Assembly: GCA_964576515.1 (NCBI GenBank)
Contig: CAZNUW010000004.1
Span: 248,001 to 312,000, forward strand
Origin: SHVO01 sp964576515
Lineage (GTDB): Bacteria > Pseudomonadota > Alphaproteobacteria > Rhodospirillales > Rhodospirillaceae
Direction: 5' to 3'
Length of the DNA: 64,000 bases
This document shows, piece after piece, positions 41,651-49,530 of this stretch (the stretch's first letter is position 1; every line of letters begins with the position of its first letter). Under the pieces are notes generated by a model that saw only the letters and a list, made by a program, of their open reading frames with translations, did no database searches and was not told the origin of the DNA. The position numbers and the translations under genes are program-made.

Positions 41651-42997
41651 ATGCGTTATTTGCCTCTTTCCGAGACCAATCGCCGGGACATGCTGGCGGA
41701 GATCGGCGTCGGCAGTGTCGACGAGCTGTTCCGCGATCTGCCGAAGAAGGCCCTGGCCGCCGCACGCATCGATCTGCCCGGCACCATGAGCGAGATCGAG
41801 GTGGAGCGGGCGCTGGGCGCGATGGCCGCGAAGAACATGAACTGCGCGGCGTCGGCGGCGTTCCTCGGGTGCGGCAATTATCGCCATCACACGCCGGCGT
41901 CGCTCGATTACATCATCCAGCGCGGCGAGTTCCTGACGGCCTACACGCCCTATCAGCCGGAGATCAGCCAGGGCACGCTCCAGGCGATCTTCGAGTTCCA
42001 GACCCAAGTCGCGCTCATCACCGGCATGGAGATCGCCAACGCCTCCATGTACGACGGTGCGACCGCCTGCGCGGAAGCCGTGGCGATGGCCTGCCGCGTG
42101 ACCAAACGCAATCAGGCGCTGGTCTCGGGCCGTGTGCACCCGCACTACCGGGACGTCACCAAGACGCAGATGAAGTTCCTGGACGTCGACGTGGAGTGCC
42201 TTGCGCCGGACCCGTACGGCATCGAGGATCTGATCGGCCGCCTATCGCCCGATCTTGCCTGCGTGGTTGTGCAGACGCCGGGTTTCTTCGGTCATCTGTC
42301 CGACTACACGCCGCTGCGCGAAGCGTGCCATCGCCTCGGTATCCTGATGGTGGTGTGCGTGACGGAACCTGTGTCGCTCGGCCTCGTGAAATCGCCGGGG
42401 GAGATGGGCGCGGACATCGTCGTGGGTGAAGGGCAGTCTCTGGCCGGGCCGATGAGCTTCGGCGGGCCGGGCGTGGGCCTGTTCGCCACGCGCGAGAAAT
42501 ACCTGCGCCAGATGCCGGGACGCCTGTGCGGCGAGACCACCGACGAGGACGGCCGTCGGGGCTGGGTGCTGACGCTCTCCACGCGCGAGCAACATATCCG
42601 CCGCGAGAAGGCGACGTCGAATATCTGCACCAATTCGGGCCTCATCGCGCTGGCCTTCTCGGTGCATATGACGCTGCTGGGCGAAGCGGGCTTCACGCGG
42701 CTGGCCGAATTGAATCATGCCACGGCCTGTTCGCTGGCCGATAAGCTGGAACGCCTGAAGGGCGTGAAGCTCACGACGAGCGCTTTCTTCAACGAGTTCA
42801 CGCTGGCCTTGCCGAAGCCCGCCGCGGAGGTGGTCGAGGCTTTGGCCAAGAAGGGCGTGTTGGGCGGTGTGCCGGCCTCGCGCTTCTATCCCACGTACCC
42901 TGAACTCCAGAACCTCCTGATCCTCGCCGCGACCGAGACGAACACCGAGGAGGATCAGGTCAAACTTGTGAAGGCGCTGACGGAGGTGCTGTCATGA
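41651..42997 (+). CDS. gcvPA: Glycine dehydrogenase (decarboxylating) subunit 1
   Basis: The 448-residue protein is the N-terminal half of the P protein in the two-subunit form. It begins MRYLPLSETNRRDMLAEIGVGSVDELF and includes FLGCGNYRHHTPASLDYIIQRGEFLTAYTPYQPEISQGTLQ-type sequence and SFGGPGVGLFATREKYLRQMPGRLCG. It overlaps gcvPB by 4 bp (ATGA). Together they decarboxylate glycine using PLP on GcvPB. Confidence 0.97.
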   Translation: MRYLPLSETNRRDMLAEIGVGSVDELFRDLPKKALAAARIDLPGTMSEIEVERALGAMAAKNMNCAASAAFLGCGNYRHHTPASLDYIIQRGEFLTAYTPYQPEISQGTLQAIFEFQTQVALITGMEIANASMYDGATACAEAVAMACRVTKRNQALVSGRVHPHYRDVTKTQMKFLDVDVECLAPDPYGIEDLIGRLSPDLACVVVQTPGFFGHLSDYTPLREACHRLGILMVVCVTEPVSLGLVKSPGEMGADIVVGEGQSLAGPMSFGGPGVGLFATREKYLRQMPGRLCGETTDEDGRRGWVLTLSTREQHIRREKATSNICTNSGLIALAFSVHMTLLGEAGFTRLAELNHATACSLADKLERLKGVKLTTSAFFNEFTLALPKPAAEVVEALAKKGVLGGVPASRFYPTYPELQNLLILAATETNTEEDQVKLVKALTEVLS

Positions 42998-44541
42998 GCG
43001 CGCAATCCCTCTCCGCGACGACGGCCAGCGGCCACAAGGGCCTGCAGTTCGAGCAGAACCTGATCTTTGAACAAGACACGCCGGGCGCGACCGCCGTGGA
43101 CCTGCCGGCGGCGCCCGCCGCCAACACGCGCCTGGGCGATATGAAGCGCAAAGGCGCGATCGGGCTGCCGGGCCTTTCGGAACCGGAAGTCGTGCGCCAC
43201 TACACGCGCCTTTCGCAGAAGAACTATTCGATCGACTCCGGGTTCTATCCGCTGGGCTCGTGCACCATGAAACACAACCCGCGCCTGAACGAGAAGATGG
43301 CGCGGCTGCCGGGCTTCGCGGAGGTCCATCCCTTCCAGCCGGTCTCGACCGTGCAAGGGGCGATGGAGCTGATCGACACCTGCGCGCATTGGCTGATCGA
43401 ACTGACCGGCATGGCCGGGGTGGCGATGTCGCCGGCGGCGGGCGCGCACGGCGAATTCTGCGGCCTGATGTGCATCCACGCCGCGCACGACGCCAACGGC
43501 CAATCGCAGCGCAAGGTGATCATCGTGCCGGAATCCGCGCACGGCACCAATCCGGCCACGGCGGCCCTGTGCGGCTATGCGGTGGAGTCGATCCCGGCCA
43601 ACGCGGACGGGCGCGTCGATCTCGGCGTCCTGAAAGCGAAACTGGCCGAGCACGGCGACACGGTGGCGGCGGTGATGATCACCAACCCCAACACCTGCGG
43701 CCTGTTCGAGAAGGAATGTATCGAGATCGCCGACGCGGTTCACGCCGCGGGCGCCTACTTCTATATGGACGGCGCGAACTTCAACGCCATCGTCGGCCGC
43801 CTGCGTATCGCGGACCTGGGCGTCGACGCCATGCACATCAACCTGCACAAGACCTTCTCGACGCCGCACGGCGGCGGCGGTCCGGGCGCAGGGCCGACGG
43901 TGCTTTCGGAAAAGCTGGCCGCCTTCGCCCCCGTGCCGTTCGTGGTGAAGTCCGCCGGGGGCTACGCGGTGGAGGAACACGCCGGCTTCGGCGCGGCCAA
44001 GCAGGCCCTGGGACGCATGAAGGGGTATCACGGGCAGTTCGGCGTGTTCGTGCGCGCGCTCAGCTACATGATGAGCATGGGCGCGGACGGCCTGAAACAG
44101 GCCTCGGGCGACGCGGTCTTGAACGCCAACTACCTGATGGCGCGGCTGTCGGCCGAACTCTCGCCCGCGTTCCCGGGCCCTTGCATGCATGAATGTGTGT
44201 TCGACGACCGGTTCCTCAAAGGAACGGGCGTGAGCACACTGGATATCGCCAAGGCGCTGATCGACGAGGGCTTTCACCCGCCGACGATGTATTTCCCCCT
44301 GGTGGTGCACGGCGCGCTGTTGATCGAGCCGACGGAGACGGAAAGCAAACAGGCGCTGGACCAGTTCGTCACCTCGCTGTTGTCCTTGGCGCGCAAGGCC
44401 AAGGAAGGCAACGCGCCCGCGTTCCAGGCCGCGCCGCACTTGAGCCCGCGCCGGAGGCTGGACGAAACGAAGGCCGCCCGCCGCCCGGTGTTGCGCTGGA
44501 CACCGCCTGCGAAAGACGGGGCTCAGCAGGCGGCGGAGTAG
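42994..44541 (+). CDS. gcvPB: Glycine dehydrogenase (decarboxylating) subunit 2
   Basis: The 515-residue subunit binds PLP through K286 in HINLHKTFSTPHGGGGPGAG. FYPLGSCTMKHNPRLNEK and PESAHGTNPATAA are further family signatures. The last 50 residues (rich in Pro, Ala, Arg) extend past the family core. It ends the operon; a REP-like repeat and a strong terminator follow. Confidence 0.97.
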   Translation: MSAQSLSATTASGHKGLQFEQNLIFEQDTPGATAVDLPAAPAANTRLGDMKRKGAIGLPGLSEPEVVRHYTRLSQKNYSIDSGFYPLGSCTMKHNPRLNEKMARLPGFAEVHPFQPVSTVQGAMELIDTCAHWLIELTGMAGVAMSPAAGAHGEFCGLMCIHAAHDANGQSQRKVIIVPESAHGTNPATAALCGYAVESIPANADGRVDLGVLKAKLAEHGDTVAAVMITNPNTCGLFEKECIEIADAVHAAGAYFYMDGANFNAIVGRLRIADLGVDAMHINLHKTFSTPHGGGGPGAGPTVLSEKLAAFAPVPFVVKSAGGYAVEEHAGFGAAKQALGRMKGYHGQFGVFVRALSYMMSMGADGLKQASGDAVLNANYLMARLSAELSPAFPGPCMHECVFDDRFLKGTGVSTLDIAKALIDEGFHPPTMYFPLVVHGALLIEPTETESKQALDQFVTSLLSLARKAKEGNAPAFQAAPHLSPRRRLDETKAARRPVLRWTPPAKDGAQQAAE

Positions 44542-44572
44542 GCGCGCGGTCAACGAGGCTGGTGTATCGCGG

Positions 44573-44603
44573 CCCTGGACCCTGGGCATGCGCCCAGGGT
44601 GAC
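44573..44603. repeat. Intergenic palindromic repeat (REP-like)
   Basis: CCCTGGGC-atgc-GCCCAGGG at about 44580-44599 with flanking CCTGGA and GTGACA is the same element as those at 35692, 53073 and 57262. Confidence 0.65.
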
Positions 44604-44620
44604 AGGAAAGCAAAAACAAA

Positions 44621-44650
44621 AAAGCCCGCCGGTTTCGGCGGGCTTTTTCG
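44621..44650. terminator. Bidirectional terminator between gcvPB and atpF
   Basis: AAAGCCCGCC (44621-44630) pairs with GGCGGGCTTT (44637-44646), with T residues after it on the plus strand and A residues before it. It can serve both convergent operons. Confidence 0.88.
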
Positions 44651-44667
44651 TGTCTTGTTTGGAACTC

Positions 44668-45150
44668 TTAGTGCAGCTTGCCGGCGAGTTCGCCGATGGC
44701 CTTGTCCGTCAGGGCGTCGCGCTTGGCGCCGTCCATGCTCTTGGCGATCAGGGCCTCGGCGGCCGCGAGCGCCGCGTCGACGGCGGTGTTGCGCACCTGG
44801 GCGAGGGCCTGGGCTTCGCTTTGCGCGATGCGTTCCAGGGCCTGTTCCTTGCGGCGCGCCAGCGCGTGCTCAAGGTCCTTTTCGGCCTGCGCCTTCAGGC
44901 GCTGCGCTTCGTCCTTGGCGGCCGAGATGATCTTCTCGGCTTCGGCCATGGCGTCGCGCTGCTTGCGCTGGTACTCGGCCAGGAGGGCCTGGGCGTCTTC
45001 GCGCAGCTTGCGGGCGTCCTCGATCTGCGTGCGGATCTTGGCCGCGCGCTCGTCCAGGCCTTTCGTCATCGCGCCGGCCACCTTCTTGAAGGTGAGCAGC
45101 ACGACGAGGACGAAAGCAAGGCCTACCCAGAATGTAGGATCGGCGAACAT
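44668..45150 (-). CDS. atpF: F0F1 ATP synthase subunit b
   Basis: The 160-residue stator protein has one N-terminal membrane helix (PTFWVGLAFVLVVLLTFKKV) and a long charged coiled coil to the C-terminus (RLKAQAEKDLEHALARRKEQALERI). It pairs with the b' subunit encoded just upstream to form the peripheral stalk. It ends the F0 operon. Confidence 0.96.
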   Translation of the reverse strand: MFADPTFWVGLAFVLVVLLTFKKVAGAMTKGLDERAAKIRTQIEDARKLREDAQALLAEYQRKQRDAMAEAEKIISAAKDEAQRLKAQAEKDLEHALARRKEQALERIAQSEAQALAQVRNTAVDAALAAAEALIAKSMDGAKRDALTDKAIGELAGKLH

Positions 45151-45151
45151 C

Positions 45152-45643
45152 TTACTTCGTCTCCTTCAGGGCCGTGGCCACGGCGGCGTCCACGTCGCCG
45201 GCGGACGGCGACAGGTTGGCAAGCTTCGCCACCACGTCCTTGGCCGTCTCGGCGGCGATGCCGCGCAAGCTCGCCAGGGCGTCGTCCTTGGCTTTGGCGA
45301 TGCGGGCTTCCGCGTCGGCCACCTGCTTGGCGACTTGCGTGGCCAGTTCGGTGGTGCGGGCGTCCGCGATCGCCTTGGCTTCGGTGGTGACGACGCGCAT
45401 GTGTTCGCCGGCCTGGTCGCGGGCCGCCGTCATGGCGCGTTCATACGCCTGGACCGCCTGATCGGTTTCCGCCTTCAACGCGAGCGCCCGGTCCAGGTCT
45501 TCCTGGATGACCCGGGCGCGCTGGTCCAGCACCTCGCCGATCCGGGGAATGGCGAGCTTCGACACCACCCAGTAAAGGACGATGAAGGTGATCGCCAACC
45601 AGAACAGTTGGGATGCAAATGAGGCGGGATCGAACTGCGGCAT
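45152..45643 (-). CDS. atpF2: F0F1 ATP synthase subunit b'
   Basis: The 163-residue protein has the b' layout: FDPASFASQLFWLAITFIVLYWVVSKLAIPRIGEVL as membrane helix, then a charged coiled coil. b' subunits occur in alphaproteobacteria and photosynthetic organisms and replace one b copy in the stalk. It lies 1 bp before atpF. Also called atpG or atpX in some species. Confidence 0.95.
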   Translation of the reverse strand: MPQFDPASFASQLFWLAITFIVLYWVVSKLAIPRIGEVLDQRARVIQEDLDRALALKAETDQAVQAYERAMTAARDQAGEHMRVVTTEAKAIADARTTELATQVAKQVADAEARIAKAKDDALASLRGIAAETAKDVVAKLANLSPSAGDVDAAVATALKETK

Positions 45644-45672
45644 GGCGCTTTCGCCTTCTTACTCTGTCCTGA

Positions 45673-45897
45673 TTAGGTGAACAGGATGATGAGCGCGATG
45701 ACGAGGGCGAACAGCGAGGTCGCTTCCGAGAGCGCGAAGCCCAGGAAGGCCGGGGTGCGCAGCTTGTCTTCCATCGACGGGTTGCGGGCGACGGCGTTCA
45801 TGTACTGCGCCCACACCTGACCCACGCCGATACCGCCGCCGAGCACGCCGATAGCCGCAAGGCCCGCGCCGATCATCTTCGCTGCTTCTGTTTCCAT
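45673..45897 (-). CDS. atpE: F0F1 ATP synthase subunit c
   Basis: The 74-residue proteolipid forms the rotating ring. It has two hydrophobic helices with the polar loop ARNPSMEDKLRT, and the proton-binding carboxylate is E58 in FALSEATSLFALV, glutamate instead of the E. coli aspartate. GGGIGVGQ is in helix 1. There is no Na+-type ring signature. Confidence 0.97.
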   Translation of the reverse strand: METEAAKMIGAGLAAIGVLGGGIGVGQVWAQYMNAVARNPSMEDKLRTPAFLGFALSEATSLFALVIALIILFT

Positions 45898-45955
45898 GGT
45901 TCGTTCCCCTTTCTTTGGGTGTGTTGGAATGGATGAAAAAAACGGTGAGTGATTT

Positions 45956-46735
45956 CTAGTGCAGGTGGATCGCGTCGTTCAGGTAGATGCACGCGAGCAG
46001 CGCGAACACATAGGCCTGAATGAGGGCCACCAGGATTTCGAGGAGCGTCACGCCGAACACGGCGAGGAACGGCACCCAGCCGAACACGAGGCCGAGCGAG
46101 ATCACGAAGCCCGCCAGCACCTTCAGGAGAACGTGGCCGGCCAGCATGTTCGCGAACAGTCGCAGGCTCATGCTGATGGGGCGGATCAGATAGGAGAAGA
46201 CTTCCAACGGCACCAGGATGAAGGCCATCAGGAGCGGCGTGCCGGGCGGTACGAACAGCGAGAAGAAGTGCAGGCCGTGGCGGGCGAAGCCGATGATGGT
46301 GACCGCGAAGAAGATGAAGAAGGCCAGCGCCGCCGTCACCACGATGTGCGAGGTGAAGGTGAAGGCGTAGGGCATAAGGCCCAAGAGGTTGCCGAACAGG
46401 ATGAACAGGAACAGCGTGAAGATGAAGGGGAAGTACTTCATCCCTTCCTTCCCGGCGTTCGACACCACCATGTTGGCGACGAATTCATAAAGGACTTCGG
46501 CCGTCGACTGGAGGCGGCCCGGGACCATCGTGCGCGCCCGCGTCGCACCCCAGAACAGGAGCGCCGACAAGGCGATGGCGAAGGTCATGAACAAGGCGGA
46601 ATTGGTGTACGACAGATCGAGGCGCCCCACGTGGATGGGGATCAGCGGCTTCACCACGAACTGCTCCATCGGGCCGTGCTGTTCGTGACTCGCTTCGGCG
46701 AGTTCTAGTGCGTCGTGGGCCGCGTCCTGTGCCAT
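45956..46735 (-). CDS. atpB: F0F1 ATP synthase subunit a
   Basis: The 259-residue membrane subunit forms the proton half-channels against the c-ring. The essential arginine is R192 in SLRLFANMLAGHVLLK. It has five or more hydrophobic helices and a periplasmic N-terminus with PMEQFVVKPLIPI. It is the second gene of the operon, 69 bp after atpI. Confidence 0.97.
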   Translation of the reverse strand: MAQDAAHDALELAEASHEQHGPMEQFVVKPLIPIHVGRLDLSYTNSALFMTFAIALSALLFWGATRARTMVPGRLQSTAEVLYEFVANMVVSNAGKEGMKYFPFIFTLFLFILFGNLLGLMPYAFTFTSHIVVTAALAFFIFFAVTIIGFARHGLHFFSLFVPPGTPLLMAFILVPLEVFSYLIRPISMSLRLFANMLAGHVLLKVLAGFVISLGLVFGWVPFLAVFGVTLLEILVALIQAYVFALLACIYLNDAIHLH

Positions 46736-46804
46736 CGTTCTCGTCTTCGCTTTTGATTCGTTACGTTTTTTGTCGTTACGCTTTAAACGTCCTGCACCGC
46801 AGGC

Positions 46805-47233
46805 CTATTCGTCGTCATCGTCCCAGGCGTTGGGCGGCGCCTTCGGCGTCTCGGTCCCTTTGCCCGCGGCGGCATCCGCCGCCTGTTTGTCCCGCACCGC
46901 GCGGCCCAAGCCGATCTTCTCGTCCAGGCCGCGGCTCACGCGCACCACATTGACCACACCGGCCGCGAACCCGACGGAGACGAACGCCAGCGTGAAGATC
47001 GGCGTCGTGTCCAGCCAGTTGTCGAGAAGCAAGCCGATCCCGACACCCGCGAGCACGGAGGCCAGAAGCTCGATCCCGATCCGCATGCCGAGGCCGAGAC
47101 CTTGTCTCTGGTTGGCCTGGCTCGCCTCACGGGCGGCCTGTTCCGCGCGCTCCCCGCGCACCTTTTCAAGCCTCGCCGCGACACTTTCCAGGGAAGGTGT
47201 AGCGGCTGGGCCTTTCGGATCGTTCTCCGCCAT
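46805..47233 (-). CDS. atpI: ATP synthase AtpI/AtpZ-like protein
   Basis: The 142-residue protein has a charged coiled N-terminus, two membrane helices (IGIELLASVLAGVGIGLLLDNWLDTTPIFTLAFVSVGFAAGVVNVVRV) and an acidic tail DDDDE. AtpI-type proteins help assemble the c-ring or carry Mg2+. First in the F0 operon. Confidence 0.88.
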   Translation of the reverse strand: MAENDPKGPAATPSLESVAARLEKVRGERAEQAAREASQANQRQGLGLGMRIGIELLASVLAGVGIGLLLDNWLDTTPIFTLAFVSVGFAAGVVNVVRVSRGLDEKIGLGRAVRDKQAADAAAGKGTETPKAPPNAWDDDDE

Positions 47234-47488
47234 GATCAGGGTCTTTCAGATTGAGCGGGCGACGTTACAAGCGCCCGCGGTCAAACCCCACAAAAACCAC
47301 GGAAAATCGGCCCTCGCGGCGCGATAAGCGCGCGGAACATATGGGGTGGGGTGGGGGGTGTCAAGGCCGGAGGTGGCATAGCTAAGATGTTGAAATATCA
47401 TTCAAATTATATCCCTGACCCCTGGAAACGCCCGGGTGAAATGGATCGTGCTAGCATCTAGCGGTATTCGCGGCGGCGGGGAGGCGGG

Positions 47489-48640
47489 ATGGCGCGCAAT
47501 ATTGTTGTTTGTTTCGACGGCACGAATAACGAGTACGGACCGAATAACACCAACGTCGTGCGCCTGTATGAGTGGCTGGAACGCGACCTGAATGCGGGCG
47601 GCAGCACCCAGATCGCCTTCTATGACCCCGGGGTCGGCACCTTCAGCATCTTCGGGCCGAGTTGGATCGCGCAGAAGATCAGCACCGGCATCGGCAAGAT
47701 GCTCGGCTCGCTGTTCGGCTACGGCCTGCATCAGAACATCGAGGACGGTTACGAATACCTGATGAACAACTATCGGCCCGGCGACCGGATCTTCATTTTC
47801 GGTTTCAGCCGGGGCGCCTTCACCGCGCGATGCCTCACGGGTCTGATCACGACCTACGGGCTTTTGCAGAAAGGCAGCAAGAATCTGATCCCGTACGTGA
47901 TGGCGATGTATCACCAGGGCAAGCACCGCAAGCCGGATCAGAAAGAGGTCGTGGACGGCTTCAGCGACGCGTTCTGCCACGACGTCAAAGTCCACTTCAT
48001 GGGCGTCTGGGATACGGTGGCCTCCATCGGCTGGCTGTGGCGCAAGAAATTCCACGATGAACGGCTGTCGCCGAAGGTGGCCTTCGCCTATCAGGCGATG
48101 GCCATCGACGAGCAGCGCCGGAAATTCCCCGTGAGTTGCTGGACCGCGCCGAACGCGTCTCCCGGCGACGAACAGGCCGTGCTGGGCGAGCTTGCCGCGC
48201 ATCGACCGCTCAGCCGCCAGATCGTGCAGCAGGTATGGTTCGCCGGCGCGCATTGCGATGTGGGCGGGTCTTACGCGGATCGGGGCCTGTCCGACATCGC
48301 CTGGGCCTGGATGATGGACAAGGCGGCGGCCTGCGGGCTGACGTTCGCCGTCAATCCGCGTGGACTTCCGCTCCACTGGCATGACGACACGGCCCAGAAC
48401 GTCGCGGGCACGCTGCACAACGAACGCGTCAAATGGAAATGGTGGTGGATGGGACGCAAGGATCGCGTCATCCCGGAGGGCGCCTCTCTTCACGCCAGCG
48501 TCGCGGAGCGCGCGGCGCTCGACCGCACCTACCGTCCCGTCAATCTGGATCCGCGCGACCTCTCCACGACATACGCGATTGTCGCGAACCCGAGTTATGC
48601 GCCGACGCCGGAAGCGAGCCAGCAGCGCATGAGCGCGTGA
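47489..48640 (+). CDS. DUF2235 domain-containing hydrolase
   Basis: The 383-residue protein opens MARNIVVCFDGTNNEYGPNNTNVVRL and has a lipase-like nucleophile elbow IFGFSRGAFTAR with S107, HFMGVWDTVASIGW (acidic residue) and VWFAGAHCDVGGSY (histidine). DUF2235 includes the Tle1 phospholipase effectors of type VI secretion, but no immunity gene, VgrG or secretion gene is nearby and no signal peptide is seen. GGGGAGGCGGG precedes the ATG. Confidence 0.88.
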   Translation: MARNIVVCFDGTNNEYGPNNTNVVRLYEWLERDLNAGGSTQIAFYDPGVGTFSIFGPSWIAQKISTGIGKMLGSLFGYGLHQNIEDGYEYLMNNYRPGDRIFIFGFSRGAFTARCLTGLITTYGLLQKGSKNLIPYVMAMYHQGKHRKPDQKEVVDGFSDAFCHDVKVHFMGVWDTVASIGWLWRKKFHDERLSPKVAFAYQAMAIDEQRRKFPVSCWTAPNASPGDEQAVLGELAAHRPLSRQIVQQVWFAGAHCDVGGSYADRGLSDIAWAWMMDKAAACGLTFAVNPRGLPLHWHDDTAQNVAGTLHNERVKWKWWWMGRKDRVIPEGASLHASVAERAALDRTYRPVNLDPRDLSTTYAIVANPSYAPTPEASQQRMSA

Positions 48641-48643
48641 GGT

Positions 48644-49477
48644 TTATTTCAGGAACGCGGTCACGGCCCCGACAAACTGGTCCGGCTCCTCCAGATAGAG
48701 GAACTGCCCGGCCTCCAGGACGAGATCGACCCGCACGTTGCGCATGCGCTCCTGCATGGCGCGGGTGACGGCCTGGGTCCAGGGATGGTCGACGCTGCCG
48801 ATCATGATGAGGGTGGGGGCGTACACTTCCCCCAAGCGCAAGGCGGTGTCGCCGGAACGGCGCTGATAGGGATGCGCGCCGAGGTCGGCGGGGTCGGCTT
48901 TCAGGATCTCGGCGAGTTTCGCGCGCGCCGCCGTGCTCTTGGGGTCCATGAAATAGGGATCGGCATTGATGGCCGCGACGGTCGCGTCCATGTCGCCCGC
49001 GCGGATCAACTCATCGAGGGCCTGCAGGCGGGCCAGCATCGAATCGTTCGGCTGGAAGCCGGTGATGGCCGGCGAGACCAGCACCAGCTTGTCGATGGCT
49101 TCGGGATATTCAAACAGGAAGTCGATGGCGATCCCGGCGCCGATGGACGCGGCGACGACATGGGCGTGGCCGATGCCGACGTGACGCAGGAGCGCCGCGA
49201 CATCCTCGGCCGGGGAATGGGCGTCTGTCGCGGCCGGGGATTTCCCATAGCCGCGGCGGTCGTAACGCACGGCGTGGAAATTCTCGCACAGCTTCGGCCA
49301 GACGAAATCCCAGAGCGCGGAATTCGCGAGGCCGTCATGCAGCAGCACGAGGGCGGGCGCTGTGTCCACGCCGCAGACTTCGTAGGAGAGTTCGGCGCCG
49401 TTGATGGTGGCGGATTGCGCCTTCGCCTGCGCGAGCGAAGGGCATAACAAGGCCAGCAGCACAAAGAAAAATCGCAC
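48644..49477 (-). CDS. Alpha/beta hydrolase, secreted, catalytic His replaced
   Basis: The 277-residue protein starts with a signal peptide (about residues 1-18, ending AQA). It has LLHDGLANSALWD, the nucleophile S111 in VVAASIGAGIAIDF, and an acidic residue in IGSVDHPWTQ. The place where these enzymes carry the catalytic histidine (GAGHFLYLEEP) reads EAGQFLYLEEP, so it is Gln. The GTG at 49477 is preceded by GGGAGG; longer in-frame starts lack a signal peptide. Confidence 0.85.
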   Translation of the reverse strand: MRFFFVLLALLCPSLAQAKAQSATINGAELSYEVCGVDTAPALVLLHDGLANSALWDFVWPKLCENFHAVRYDRRGYGKSPAATDAHSPAEDVAALLRHVGIGHAHVVAASIGAGIAIDFLFEYPEAIDKLVLVSPAITGFQPNDSMLARLQALDELIRAGDMDATVAAINADPYFMDPKSTAARAKLAEILKADPADLGAHPYQRRSGDTALRLGEVYAPTLIMIGSVDHPWTQAVTRAMQERMRNVRVDLVLEAGQFLYLEEPDQFVGAVTAFLK

Positions 49478-49530
49478 GTTTGCCTCCCAGCGAACGCGCG
49501 ATTGTTTCATCCCTGAGATCGGAAGGGAAG

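Noticed and set aside
44599..45622. Plus-strand frames opposite the atpF genes
   Set aside because: Antisense of coiled-coil coding sequence; the F0 operon on the minus strand is certain.
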